This document shows positions 45,458-57,446 of a stretch of DNA of 64,000 bases, piece after piece. This DNA comes from Triticum aestivum (lineage: Eukaryota; Streptophyta; Magnoliopsida; Poales; Poaceae): the NCBI RefSeq assembly GCF_018294505.1, contig NC_057800.1, positions 475,141,037 to 475,205,036 of the forward strand, written 5' to 3'. The notes under the pieces were generated by a model, which was not told where the DNA came from, did no database searches, and was given only the letters and a program-made list of their open reading frames with translations. Numbering within the stretch: position 1 is the first letter of the stretch; every line of letters starts with the position of its first letter. A program made the position numbers and the translations under genes.

Positions 45458-48011
45458 TTATCTATTCACAATCTTCATGCCCTTCTTTTTCGCAAATGGA
45501 GTTCTTCTGTGGAACGGACGTCCTTTAGGTAGGGTGGTCCTGCTTCTTCTTGTGGTGTATGCTGCTACTTCATCATCGTTGTCATGTTCGATCCTCGGGT
45601 CACCGTACTTGTCGAAGTCTTGCTCATTGGCTACTCCATCCATTCCGATGATCTTCCTTTTGCCTCTCCTCATGACAACACGGCTGGGCTTTGACGGGTC
45701 GGTAATGAAGAAGCATTGGTCCACTTGGGAAGCCAGTACCCATGGCTCATTTTTTGCGGTGACGTTTGCGCCCGCGGTCTTGGATTTGGCTTCGTGTATA
45801 ACCATGGTGGTGAAATACCGGTCTTCTTTTAGGACGCTCTTGGCCCATCTGACACGGAACATCGGGACCTTCTCTCCAGCGTAGCTCAGCTTCCAGATCT
45901 CCTCGATCCTTCCGTAGTATCAGTCCTTGTCGTTACCGGTGTAGGATTCCATCGTTACCCCGGAGTTCTGATAACCATCGCTCTTCATGTCCTTGGCCTC
46001 GGTGAAGAATGTGTAGCGATTGATATCGTACGCCTCATAGGTCATCAGGTTGTGCTCGGCGCCCTGTGACAAGGCGAATATGAGTTGTTCTTCCGCGGAA
46101 GAATCCTCATGTAAAGTGTACGACAGAAGCTTCTGCTTGAACCAACGCGTGAAACATGAGTTGTGCTCTTTGAGTATATCTCTGTCCGTCCTCTGTTGGC
46201 CTCGGTCATTGTACGTCTTCTTAATAAAGGTTTTGTGCTCTACCACCCAAGGATCGACCACGTCTATGTGTTGTAGCGCGACTAGGTTTGCTCTTTCAAA
46301 GTCGGCGAGTCGACCCTCGAAGTCGACATGCATTTCGCGGCGACCCTCACGGTGACCCCATCCAGCGAGCCTGCCGAGGTGCCTGTTGACGGGCAGACCA
46401 ACGGGGTTCTCGATGCCTAGATAATTCATGCAGTAGGAGATGCACTCTTCAGTCAGAAAGCCCCTGGCTATGCTTCCCTCTGGACGTGACATGTTGCGAA
46501 CGTATCCTTTGATGACACCATTCATCCTTTCGAACGGCATCATGCTGTGCAGGAACGTCGGCCCGAGTTGGATGATATCCTCCACTATATGGACCAGCAG
46601 ATGCACCATAATGTCGAAGAATGCGGGCGGGAAGTACATCTCAAGCTCGCATAGTATCACCACGATCTCTTCCTGTAGCCTTCTAAGTTGCCTCACGCCA
46701 ATCGACTTCCGAGAGATGACGTCGAAAAAGTTGCATAGGCCAAATAGCGTTTCACGGACGTGCGCGTCCATGATCCCATGGATTGCAACTGGAAGTATTT
46801 GTGTCATCAGCACGTGACAGTCGTGAGACTTCATCCCGCTGAACTTCTGCTTCGCTGGGTCTAGGTGTCTGCTTATCTTCCCCGCGTAACCGTAAGGAAG
46901 TTTTACTCCTAGGAGGCAGGTGAAAAACTGCTCAATCTCCTCCTGACTTAGAGTGAAGCACGCGGGAGGGTAGTCATTTCTGGTCTTCTTGCCTTTGCGA
47001 CGACTTTTTGTGTCCTACTTCGCGAAGCCACCTTCGATGTCCCATGAACACGGTTTTCGAAGACCCGGGATCTCTATCTAGCTGGCGATACGTTGTGTCA
47101 TCCATGCACCTTACGCATCCAGAAAATCCGTGGACTACCTACCCCGCGAGATATCCGTAACCGAGATAGTCGTGCACCGTCGTGAGCAGTGCGGCTCTCA
47201 TAGGGAAATATTCTTTCTCTGCGGCGTCCCACATATAGGCTGGCGTTTTCCACAGTGTGTCTAGATCCTCCTTCAGCAGCCCCAGATACAGATTGATGTC
47301 GTTCCCTGGTTGTTTCGGCCCTTCAATTAGCATACTCATGTGAATGTACTTCCTCTTCATGCACAACCAGGGGGGAAGGTTGTACATCCACACAAACACA
47401 GGCTAGGTGCTATGTGTGCTTCTCTGGCTGCCAAATGGATTGACTCCATCGGTGCTCGCGCCCAGCACGATGTTCCTTGGATCCTTCCCAAATTCTAGGT
47501 ATTCGAAGTTCAACGCTTGCCACTGGCTCGCATCCTTAGGGTGACTCAGCATCTTGTCTTTTTTATCTATCTCCGGATCATTTGCGTCATCTTCTCGCTT
47601 CTTCTCCTCCCTATCTGCGTGCCAACACAGGAGCTTTGCTACCTTAGGGTCCGCGAAATACCGCTGCAGACGAGGAGTGATTGGAAAGTACCACACCACT
47701 TTTCGAGGAGCTTTCTTCCTCTTCTTGTATCGAGTGACGCCGCACACCGGACATATGGTAGACTCCGCGTGCTCGTCCCGATAAATGATGCAATTGTAAA
47801 TGCACACATGGTATTTCACGTGCGGTAAATCCAGAGGACACACGATTTTCTTCGCCTCCTCCAAACTGGTCGGGCACTTGTTCCCCTTGGGAAGACGTTC
47901 GTGCCAGAATGACATGTTCTCGTCGAAGCATGCGTCGGTCATTTTGTGTTTTACCTTCATCTCCAGAGCCATGAGCGTTACTTTCAGGCGGGTATCCTCG
48001 GGCCTGCATCC
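45458..48011 (-). pseudogene. tnp2-type transposase of CACTA-B, N-terminally truncated and broken
   Basis: Order on the minus strand: a region with KMTDACFDENMSFWHERLP; CPVCGVTRYKK zinc-type cysteines; the tnp2 core FPITPRLQRYFADP and GASTDGVNPFGSQ; IEGPKQPGNDINLYL; a DUF4218-like region with PPAFFDIMVHLLVH and PFERMNGVIKGYVRN; then a DUF4216-like C-terminus with EPWVLASQVDQCFFI. Stops at 47403, about 47136 and 45920 do not change frame and are the type made by C-to-T changes on either strand. At least one frameshift lies between 46840 and 47130. The usual transposase-associated N-terminal domain is missing; upstream is a GTGCACAT-type repeat (48011-48090). It cannot be functional, so the element would have been moved in trans. 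Confidence 0.86.
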
Positions 48012-48298
48012 TTCATATGCGCATGTGCACATTGAAATGCGCATGTGCACAAACACATATCCTAGGCCATAAAAAGTGCATGTGCACATTGTTGTAGGGA
48101 GAACAACATAAATATAGCTTCCCCCCTTACTTACCTATCAAAACAAGGTAATTTAACCACTTAAATTGAATTAATCTATGGTGGAAATGAGGTGAAAAAG
48201 AGGAGGCACCCGAGACAAGGAGGAGGTGGAGAGAATGAAGTGGGGAGAAAGTGAGTGTGGGTAGGAGAGGCTGTCCAAAATATCTTGTTGCTGCCCAC
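48012..48298. other. CACTA-B 5' region upstream of the transposase
   Basis: Contains repeated GCGCATGTGCAC words (48008-48090), then AT-rich sequence without frames, up to the subterminal repeats. Confidence 0.6.
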
Positions 48299-48794
48299 TT
48301 ACTAATGGTGCACCAACTCTAAATGCGCCATTAGTAATCCAGGTTACTAATGGCGCACCTTCTGGTGGTGCGCCATTAGTAGTTTTGCAAAAAAACATAC
48401 TAATGGCGCACTGTTCCACAGTGCGCCATTACTAGTTTAAACTAGTAATGACGCACGGTGGAACAGTGCGCCATTAGTAGTTTTGCAAAAAAAAGGAATA
48501 AAAAATATAATAAAAAAACAACATTAGTGGCGCACTTTCCGACAGGTGCGCCATTACTAGTTACAACTAGTAATGGCGCACTGTGTCTGGATGCGCCATT
48601 AGTATGTTCGGACAGGCGCACTAGTTCAAAAAAAATTGATACTAATGGCGCACCCTGGGCCAGGTGCGCCATTAGTAGTTTCAACTCTAATGGCGTATCA
48701 GAAGGTGGTGCGCCATTAGTATATACTAATGGCGCACCGCTTGTTTGGTGCGCCATTAGTGTCAATCCCATCTATAGCCCTTTTTCTAGTAGTG
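48299..48794. repeat. Right terminal and subterminal repeats of CACTA-B
   Basis: About a dozen ACTAATGGCGCA/TGCGCCATTAGT motifs as facing pairs, ending CCCTTTTTCTAGTAGTG. Confidence 0.93.
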
Positions 48795-49530
48795 TAAGCC
48801 CCCGAGTGGGAGGGTTGCTCACCACTCGGTAGGATTTTTTAAACTTAGGCGAGTACTGGACTGCAGCTAAGCCCCCGAGTGGGACAGTTGCTCACCACTC
48901 GGTAGGATTTTTTAAACTTAGGCGAGTACTAGACTGCAGCTAAGCCTCCGAGTGGGAGGGTTGCTCACCACTCGGTAGGATTTTTTAAACTTTGGCGAGT
49001 ACTGGACTGCAGCTAAGCCCCCGAGTGGGAGGGTTTCTCACCACTCGGTAGGATTTTTTTAAACTTAGGCGAGTACTGGACTGCAGCTAAGCCCCCAAGT
49101 GGGAGGGTTGCTGACCACTCGGTAGGATTTTACAAACTTCGGCGAGTACTAGACTGCAGCTAAGCCCCCGAGTGGGAGGCTTTCTCACCACTCGGTAGGA
49201 TTTTTTAAACTTAGGCGAGTACTGGACTGCAGCTAAGCCCCCGAGTGGGAGGCTTTTTCACCACTCGGTAGGATTTTTTAAACTTAGGCGAGTACTGGAC
49301 TGGAGCTAAGCCCCCGAGTGGGAGGCTTGCTCACCACTCGGTAGGATTTTACAAACTTAGGCGAGTACTGGACTGCAGCTAAGCCCCCGAGTGGGAGGCT
49401 TGCTCACCACTCGGTAGGATTTTACAAACTTAGGCGAAATGGATTCGCAGCTAAGCCTCCGAGTGGGAGGTTTGCTCACCACTTGGTAGGATTTTCTTTT
49501 AAACTGAGGCGAAATGGATTCGCAGCTAAG
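48795..49530. repeat. 73-bp tandem repeat array in RT-D, right part
   Basis: Ten further copies of the unit seen at 40762-41293, giving about 17 in all. The last copies diverge (GAAATGGATTCGCAG). The 8-bp stem CCGAGTGG/CCACTCGG is kept in most units. Confidence 0.94.
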
Positions 49531-49735
49531 TCACCCACTAGGGGGATTTCAGGCACAAATAAAAGCAACAACAATCGTTTAAGAGGACTGTAAAGCTCTT
49601 GTCTTTGATAAGCAAATTACAAAGGTATTTCTTATTACATTTTATTCGAATGAGTACTTAAGTGTAAAAGGGGCGGAGCAACTCCGCATTCCAGGACCGT
49701 GGCTCGTCCTTCTTATGCTCGACATTGTAAAGGTG

Positions 49736-52700
49736 CTATGCTCCGTTGTGGAGCACTCTGGTGACAATGAAAGGGCCTTCCCAAGTAGGAGCGGGCTTGT
49801 GTGGTTTCTGCTGATCCACTCGAAGAACCAAGTCTCCTTCTTGAAAGGCCCGGCCCTTCACATTTCTGGCATGGAATCGACGCAAGTCTTGCTGATAAAT
49901 GGTCGACCGGATCAAGGTCATCTCTCTTTCCTCCTCTAGGAGGTCGACTGCGTCCTGCCGAGCTTGTTGTGCTTCATCTTCAGAGAAGAGCTCGACTCGT
50001 GGTGCATTATCAAGCAAGTCACTCGATAGAATAGCTTCGGCTCCATAGACCAAGAAGAATGATGTTCGGCCAGTCGACCGATTGGGAGTTGTCCTCAATC
50101 CCCAAAGAACTGATGGAAGTTCATCAACCCAGGCACCCGCTGCATGCTTGAGGTCTCGCATCAGTCGGGGTTTCAGTCCTTTGAGAATCAGGCCATTTGC
50201 TCTTTCTGCTTGTCCATTCGACTGAGGATGGGCGACTGAAGCGTAGTCGACTCGTGTTCCTTGGGAGGCGTAGAAGGCGCTGAACTCATCTGAACCGAAG
50301 TTCGATCCATTGTCAGCGATGATGATGTGCGGAACTCCATATCTGAACATGAATTCTTTGATGAAGCTGACGGCAGTACTAGCTTCCAGATTTTTGATAG
50401 GCTTGGCTTCAGTCCACTTGGTAAACTTGTCGACTGCTACTAGCACGTGAGTGAAGCCGCTCCTACCAGTCCTCAGCGGTCCAACCATATCTAATCCCCA
50501 AACAGCAAAGGGCCAGACGAGTGGGATGGTCTTTAGGGCTGATGCAGGTTTGTGGGACATATTGGAGTAAAACTGGCAGCCTTCACATCTGTCGACTATA
50601 TCTTTCGCCATTTCATTCGCTCGTGGCCAATAAAATCTAGCTCGGTATGCTTTAGCCACAATGGTCCTGGAGGGCGCATGGTGGCCACATGTCCCCGAGT
50701 GGATGTCATTGAGGATCACTAGACCTTCTTCCGGGGTTATGCATTTCTGGCTGACTTCGGTTACACTTTCCCTGAACAGCTGTCCTCTTATCACAGTAAA
50801 GGCTTTGGATCGACGGACGATCTGTCGAGCCTCTTCTTCATCCTCTGGGAGTTCCTTCCTAAGGATATATGCAATGTACGGCATTGTCCAATCGGGAGTA
50901 ATAACCAAAATATCCATGATTAGGTCGACCACGGCTATAATCTCAACTTCAGTCGGATCGGTGGCACTCTTTGGCTGTGGGGGCTCTTCAGTGAAGGGAT
51001 CTTCTTGAACTGAAGGTGCATGAATATGCTCCAGGAACACATTACTGGGAATGGCTTCTCTCTTGGAGCCTATCTTTGCCAAATCATCGGCTACTTGATT
51101 TTTCAGTCGGGGTATATGATGGAGCTCTAACCCCTCAAACTTCTTTTCCAACTTCCTCACCGCGTTGCAGTAGCCAATCATGGCTGGGCTTCTGACGTCC
51201 CACTCCTTCATCACTTGATTGACTACCAAATATGAGTCGCCATAGACCATGAGGCGATGGACGCCGAGTGAGATGGCCATACGTAACCCATACAAGAGTG
51301 CTTCATATTCTGCTTCGTTGTTGGAGGAATCAAAGTGAATCTGGAGGACATATATGAGCTCTTCTCCTCGGGGGGATACCAGTATCACCCCAGCACCGGA
51401 ACCATTCAGCATCTTGGAACCATCAAAGAACATGGTCCAGTGCTCCGAGTGAACTTGAGTCGGCAGTTGCTGTACGATCCACTCGGCGAGGAAATCCACT
51501 ATTGCTTGGGACTTGATAGCTTTCTTTGCCTCGAACTTGATATCTAAGGGAAGGAGTTCAATCGCCCACTTTGCCACTCGACCAGGTGCATCTCTGTTGT
51601 TCAGAATCTCTGATAATGGAGCGTCGCTGACGACTATAATGGAGTGGTCAGAGAAGTAATGTGCAACCTTCTTTGTGGTCATATAAATCCCATAAACAAG
51701 CTTCTGATAATGTGGATATCTTTGCTTTGATGGAGTCAAAACTTCAGAGACATAGTATACTGGGCACTGAACTTTGTAAGCTTTTCCTTCTTCTTCCCAC
51801 TCGACCGTAAGTACTATACTGACGACTTGTCCAGTGGCTGCAATGTAAAGCAGTAAAGGCTCTTTGCTGATTGGAGCAGCAAGCATTGGCTGGGTGGAAA
51901 GAAGGGCTTTAAGCTCTGCAAATGCTGCATCAGCTTCAGGGGTCCACTCGAACTTATCTGACTTCTTCATCGGTCAAGAGGCAGTGCCTTTTCACCGAGG
52001 CGAGAAATGAATCGACTTAGGGTGGCCAAACAACCAGTAAGCTTCTGGACATCATGCACACGCACAGGGCATTTCATCTGGAGTATGGCACCCACTTTCT
52101 CTGGATTAGCATTGATCCCTCGTTCGGAAACGAGAAACCGAGTAATTTTCCGCCTGGAACTCCAAACATGCACTTTGATGGATTAAGCTTGATATCATAC
52201 CTTCTGAGGTTGGCAAAGGTTTCAGCAAGGTCAGCCAGTAGGTTGGAACCTTTACGTGACTTGACCACAATGTCATCCATGTACGCTTCCACATTCCGAC
52301 TGATCTGAGTGAGCAAACACTTCTGAATCATCCGCATGAATGTGGCTCCAGCATTCTTCAAGCCGAATGGCATAGTGACATAATAGAAGCACCCAAATGG
52401 GGTGATGAAAGATGTTTTTATCTCATCGGGTCCATACAGACGGATCTGATGATACCCAGAATAAGCATCCAAAAAGGACAAACGCTCACACCCCGCAATC
52501 GAGTCGACTATTTGGTCAATGCGAGGGAGAGGAAAGTGATTTTTCGGGCAGGCCCGATTGATATGTTTGAAGTCAATGCACATGCGAAGTGAGTCGTCTT
52601 TCTTTGGGATCATGACAACATTAGCTAACCACTCGGAGTGGTAAATCTCTCGGATAAACTCAGCTGCTAGAAGCCGAACCACTTCTTCACCGATTGCCTT

Positions 52701-55700
52701 TCTCTTCTGTACGGCGGATCGTCGAAGATGTTCTTTGACTGGTTTCACTTTTGGGTCGACTCGCAAACGATGCTCAGCCAGTCCCCTGGGAACACCTGGC
52801 ATGTCAGAAGGTTTCCATTCAAAGATGTCCCAGTTCTCACGGAGGAACTGGATGAGCGCTTCTTCCTATTTGGAGTCGAGTGTTGCTGAAATGTGAGTCG
52901 GAGCAGCGTTGGGATCCGTTGGGTGAATATGGATCGGCTTCGTTTCACCAGACGACTGGAACGCTGAATCTGTGGCAGGCTTCTTAGCTTGCAACAAATC
53001 ACTCGGATCTGCATTTTTTTGATACTCCTGCAATTCCACTACTGCCATCTATGCATCGGCGATCTTTGAGCCCTTCTAGAAGCACTCTTCTTCTTTCTTT
53101 TGATTACAAGTGATAGTGATCACCCCTTTAGGACCAGGCATCTTCAATTTGAGGTACACGTAACATGGCTGAGCCATAAAACGTGCATAGGCTGGCCTTC
53201 CCAGAATAGCATGATAAGCACTCTGGAAATCCACAACTTCAAATGTCAACTTTTCTTTGCGGTAATTCTTGGAATCACCAAAAACTACATCAAGGGTGAT
53301 CTGGCCGAGTGACGCAGCCTTCTTGCCAGGAATAACTCCATGGAAACTCATATTGCTTTCACTCAGTCTGGACATCGGAAAGCCCATTCCTTTCAACGTC
53401 TCTACATACAGTATATTCAGACCACTACCACCATCCATCAGAACCTTAGTCAGACGAGTGCCTTCGACTACTGGGTCGACCACCAGCGCTTGACTCCCAG
53501 GGGTGGCTATGTGCGCTGGGTGATCGGACTGGTCGAATGTAATGTCAGTCTGAGACCACTTCAAATAACTGGGAGTCATTGGAGCGACCATGTTCACTTC
53601 TCTGTTGATGAATTTCAGTCGACTCTTACTCTCAACATCAGCGAAAATCATCAGAGTGGAATTGACGTGGGGGTAACCATCATCGTCCTCTTCCTCATCC
53701 TCAACTTTGTCCGCTTCCTTCTCCTTTTCCATGGGCTGTTTCTCTCGGAAATTGCTCGATTAGGAGTCGACATTGTTGAGTGGTATGCTTCGGGTAAATG
53801 AAATTACCCTCTTCATCTTTCTTGGTGTGAATGTGGCATGGTAAATCTAGCACGTCATTTCCATCTTGATCTTTTACCTTCTTGGGGTTCCACGGTCCTT
53901 TGGGTTTCCCTTTGAACTTTCCTTGAGTCACGGCCAAGGCCTCTCCAGGAGCAGCCGGCTCGGCTTTGTGCTTCTGCTTCCGACTGGAGATCCCTCCCCC
54001 GGTTTCGTGGGCGGCTGATTTGTGCTTGCCACTGCAGAGTTGGTCTTCTTCTTCACCATTGGCGTACTTGGTGGCAATCTCCATCATCTGAGTCAGAGTC
54101 ATATGTCCTGTTCGACCGAATTTCAGATTCAACTCCCGATACTTAACGCCTTCTTTGAAGGCACAAATTGCTTGGTGTTCTGACAAATTCTCCACAGTGT
54201 GGTGCAATGTGATCCATCTCTGGATATAATCTCTCAAAGTTTCATTCGGTTTCTGAACGCAACACTGTAGTTCTGTCAGCCCTGCTGGCCGTGCAAGTAC
54301 CTTCAAATGTTCTGACAAATACTCGGGCAAGATCTTCCCAAGTATAAATACTACCAGGCGCTAACTGATTCAGCCAAGCTCTGGCCGAGCCCTCTAACAT
54401 CAAAGGAAGGTGCTTCATGGCCACTTCATCGTTGCCACCACCAATCTGTCCAGCCACTCGGTAATCCTCAAGCCAAGTGTCAGGCTTGGACTCACTAGTG
54501 AACTTACTGACTCCAGTCGCCAACCTGAAGTTGGGAGGAATCACCGCAGCCCTGATGGCCCTGCTAAAGCACCCTGGACCTGAGACATGCACTCTGCTGC
54601 TGGTTGGAAAATCTCTATCGTGGCCTTCTTTGTGAGCTCTGTTTCTATCGACCAAACCCTGAACGAGAATAGATCTCGCATCAAATCCCAGTTCCCTAGG
54701 GTCGACTGGAATTCTTTGCCCACCACTATGAGGACGTCTGTCATCATGCTGCCGAGGCGCGTATGACCCACTCCTTGGGGGAGGCGTGGGCACTCTACGA
54801 TGATCATCGTGATTGAGTCGGTGATAATACTGCTCACGGTTTCTGAATTGATCTCGCCGGTCCCCACGTCCCTCACGCCTCGGGGGCGATCTCGGGCTGT
54901 GAGCTGACTGGACTGTGTCTGCAACCACGGATCTGCTACGGATCCTATTCTGCGACTGAGATACTGTTGTATTCTGCTCTCCCGCGGCTCGGAGCAAAGC
55001 CCGGATCTGCACCAAACCTCGACCAGCTTCTGACTAGGAAGGTTGAATTGACTCCGCTATTTGGGTCGCTGCTGCGAGATTCTGGATCGGAGTGCGGTAT
55101 ACCTGAGTCGGAGGTGGAAAAAGTTGGCATCGACTGGACTTGGGGATACGCTGCGGAGCACGCTCGTTGAGTGCGCGCTAGAGGTTCTCCAGTCGAGTGC
55201 GCTCAGCCAAGTTGGCCAGGCGCGCCTCCTCCAAGGCCTGTGCCTCAGGGGTTTCTCCAATGATAGGAGTGTGAAGTGCATCCATGTTCCAGCCGCGAAG
55301 TTCTTCCCTCCATTGCAAAGAGAGGTGTTCAGGGTGGTACTCTTCGTGAACATGCGACGGATCGCCGCCCCCATCGCCTCCGTCTTCACGGGTGAAGCCA
55401 GGAGGACTACGTGGTCCATTGACCATCAAAACTTCCACCGCAGGGTCGCTGCCGTCGCATTCGGATGCGGTCTCTACGGAGCCAGTCAAATAGGCCGTAG
55501 AGAGCTTCGTTGGGCTCGATTGCCGCGACTTGGGGGGTGGCCGACTGGCGAGCCACCGCGTGCCTCACCCACCGCTGAAGCCTCGATTGACCGGAACATT
55601 TGCTCTGGTGAGCTGCAGGGAGGGAGGTCAGCATAGTAGCTGACCGATACTGAGTTGACGGCTGCCGTAGGAGGATGCCACGGACGCACGCGCGAAAGTG

Positions 55701-55833
55701 CGTTGCCCCGTGGACGGGGAGCGCCTCAACGTCAAAGTGGCGCTTCTTGGAGCCAAGAGGAGTCGTCGGCGACGAATACGAGCGCGCCGAGATGGATCTC
55801 GCAGCCCTCAACCAAACCTTTGCCTGAAACCAT
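49736..55833 (-). pseudogene. gag-pol of RT-D (Tat lineage, dual RNase H), frameshifted
   Basis: Gag begins near 55833; the recognisable capsid core (WLEDYRVAGQIGGGNDEVAM, SARAWLNQLAPGSIYTW) lies near 54400-54550. Protease has LMDGGSGLNIL near 53430. Reverse transcriptase has YMDD at 52272-52283. The first RNase H starts near 51900. A second, archaeal-type RNase H has MFFDGSKM near 51425 and NNEAEYEALLYGL. Integrase has CGHHAPSRT and CEGCQFY zinc residues, then DKFTKWTEA, ADNGSNF and NGQAERAN for the DDE core. The last 745 codons (51970-49736) are open. Frameshifts near 54300, 53720, 53060, 52840, 52130 and 51970 and stops in gag break the rest. No chromodomain, as expected for Tat. Confidence 0.9.
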
Positions 55834-55905
55834 GTTGATGGGACTGGAAAAATCGCAACTTCTCCAACAAGTCGCTAAGACACCTGCCCCAGTGTGGGCA
55901 CCAAC

Positions 55906-56446
55906 TGTCGTGGTTCTAAGTCTGACAGTAGAATAGGGGGTAGGGATGTAGAGGCAAGATCCTAGCTATGGAGGAGTTGTACACGCGAGTTTTACGAGTT
56001 CAGGCCCTTCTTGGAGGAAGTAACAGCCCTACATCTCGGAGCCCGGAGGCGGTCGACTGGATTATATGTGTGTGAGTTATAGGGGGTGCGAACCCTTGTC
56101 CCATAGGAGGGGGTGGCTTATATAGAGTGCGCCAGGACCCCAGCTCCCCTCCATTACACAGGGTTCAATGTTTATAAAGAGAGAGCGTTACAGGTAACGT
56201 CTGTAATAAAGTGCTACAAATGATCATTAAATATACAAGTAAATGCCCGACCGTTGCTGTGCAGAACGGCTTTAGGTCTTCTTGTATGTCGAGTGGTCTT
56301 TTACATGGTCAAGTGGTTGAATAGTCGAGTGACTCAAAGAAGAAGGAGCCTCCAAGTGAATGGCAGGTCGAGTGGATTGCACTCGACACCTTTATCGGCT
56401 CCACCTTGTTTACTCTTGAACTTCTTTGCTTCTAAGACAAGGGCCT
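55906..56446 (-). repeat. 5' LTR of RT-D, truncated by RT-E
   Basis: Matches 35272 to about 35815 of the 3' LTR. The remaining 50 bp or so should lie beyond RT-E, outside the window. Element-orientation TATA box at 56114-56123. Confidence 0.9.
56114..56123 (-). promoter_or_regulatory. TATA box in RT-D 5' LTR
   Basis: TATATAAGCC on the minus strand, also present in the 3' LTR at 35483-35492. Confidence 0.6.
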
Positions 56447-57381
56447 TGTCGGCGTTCTGGGAATGGGGGTCCCCAGACTTGCCTGCCTGCGGCCTGCGGC
56501 GTGGCTCAAAATGGGGCCCAGCACGACCCATCTTCATCAACACAAACCCAAGACCCTCGCGAGGGGCCAAGCCTCGCGGGGCGAACGACGTGGAGCTTCC
56601 TCAGGCACGGCCTCACCAGGCTGGCTCACGAGGAGCCGGAGAGATCAAGGTGGGGTACCTCACGAGGTGCCCTTGGCGCAAGCCATGACGACCAAAGGCG
56701 CCAGGTGGGCGCCAGCCCGCGCAGCGTCCTCCTTTCCTCTTTGGTGCAAAGGGGGCAAGCGCAGCCGTGGAGTACCGAGGTGTCAGGCAAAGGTTCCCAT
56801 TTCGGTGCATCAAGACCAAGACCAGGAGGACTGCAAGACGGAGGTCATCGTGGAGCCCAAGACGGTGTCACCACCAGAGATTTGTGCAGGCGAAAACTAC
56901 TTTTGTCAGGATAGCTGGTACTAGCTGTCCGCCTTCAAATTAACCCACCATTGTTGGCTCCCTTCCCGCTCGATATTTGGGAAGAGGACCAGGGCCTCTA
57001 TAAATAGGACCAGCCACCCACAGAAGAAGTAGGAGGAGAGAGAGGAGTGGAGATCAAAGAATCAGAGAGAGACAGAGAAGGGTGACTGAACTCCTCCCTG
57101 CAGTTCATCGCCCCAGCCAAGAGCAGACCCTCGCGAGGTTGTTCTTCCTTGTATTGTTCATCATCATCAGCCCAAGAGGCAATCCACCACACCACACACT
57201 GGAGTAGGGTATTACACCACAACGGTGGCCTGAACCAGTATAAACCCTGTGTCATTCATGTTGTTCTTTCCATAGCTTAGATCTTAGCGAGGCGGAGGGG
57301 TGCAGGTAGGCAGGAGGCGAAATCTCCATGCGCACCCCAGTGTTCGAACCTCAAGGGTCTGCCGGAACCCGAAATCCGACA
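56447..57381 (+). repeat. 5' LTR of RT-E
   Basis: 935 bp with 6-bp inverted ends, TGTCGG...CCGACA. TATA box TATAAATA at 56999-57006. The preceding bases GGCCT (56442-56446) would be the target duplication. Confidence 0.88.
56999..57006 (+). promoter_or_regulatory. TATA box in RT-E LTR
   Basis: TATAAATA in element orientation, 375 bp before the LTR end. Confidence 0.65.
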
Positions 57382-57383
57382 TT

Positions 57384-57401
57384 TGGCGCGCCAGGTAGGG
57401 G
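57384..57401 (+). other. Primer-binding site of RT-E
   Basis: TGGCGCGCCAGGTAGGGG, two bases after the LTR. It begins TGGCG as tRNA-derived sites do; I cannot assign the tRNA with certainty. Confidence 0.7.
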
Positions 57402-57446
57402 TGCACCGGAGTTTTCTCTTCCGCCACCGCCACGGTATGCCTCGCG

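Larger units (their letters stand above)
41294..48794 (-). mobile_element. CACTA-B: complete CACTA transposon with captured gene fragment
   Basis: 7,501 bp. The ends are CACTACTAGGAAAAGG on the left and, on the minus strand, CACTACTAGAAAAAGG on the right. TAA is duplicated on both sides (41291-41293, 48795-48797). Subterminal arrays of ACTAATGGCGCAC in both orientations lie at both ends. The transposase (45458-48011) and a short second gene (41995-42473) are both on the minus strand. Between them lie a hairpin, tandem repeats, a piece of a protein disulfide isomerase gene and a tRNA-like sequence. Removing it restores the 73-bp array without a gap. Confidence 0.95.
35272..56446 (-). mobile_element. 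RT-D: Tat-lineage Gypsy retrotransposon, interrupted by CACTA-B and truncated by RT-E
   Basis: The element reads right to left. 3' LTR 35272-35867, 5' LTR 55906-56446 (cut by RT-E). A primer-binding-site-like TTGGTGCCCACACTGGGGC lies next to the 5' LTR. Between them are gag-pol (minus), a 73-bp array, an 83-bp array and an antisense multi-exon gene (plus). A second, archaeal-type RNase H after the first marks the Tat lineage. CACTA-B inserted in the 73-bp array. The two LTRs differ at roughly 30 places in 560 bp by eye (about 5%). Left target duplication candidate GAGTC (35267-35271). Confidence 0.93.

Noticed and set aside
55486..55811. Independent small genes at the RT-D gag start
   Set aside because: They are pieces of a broken gag N-terminus in different frames.
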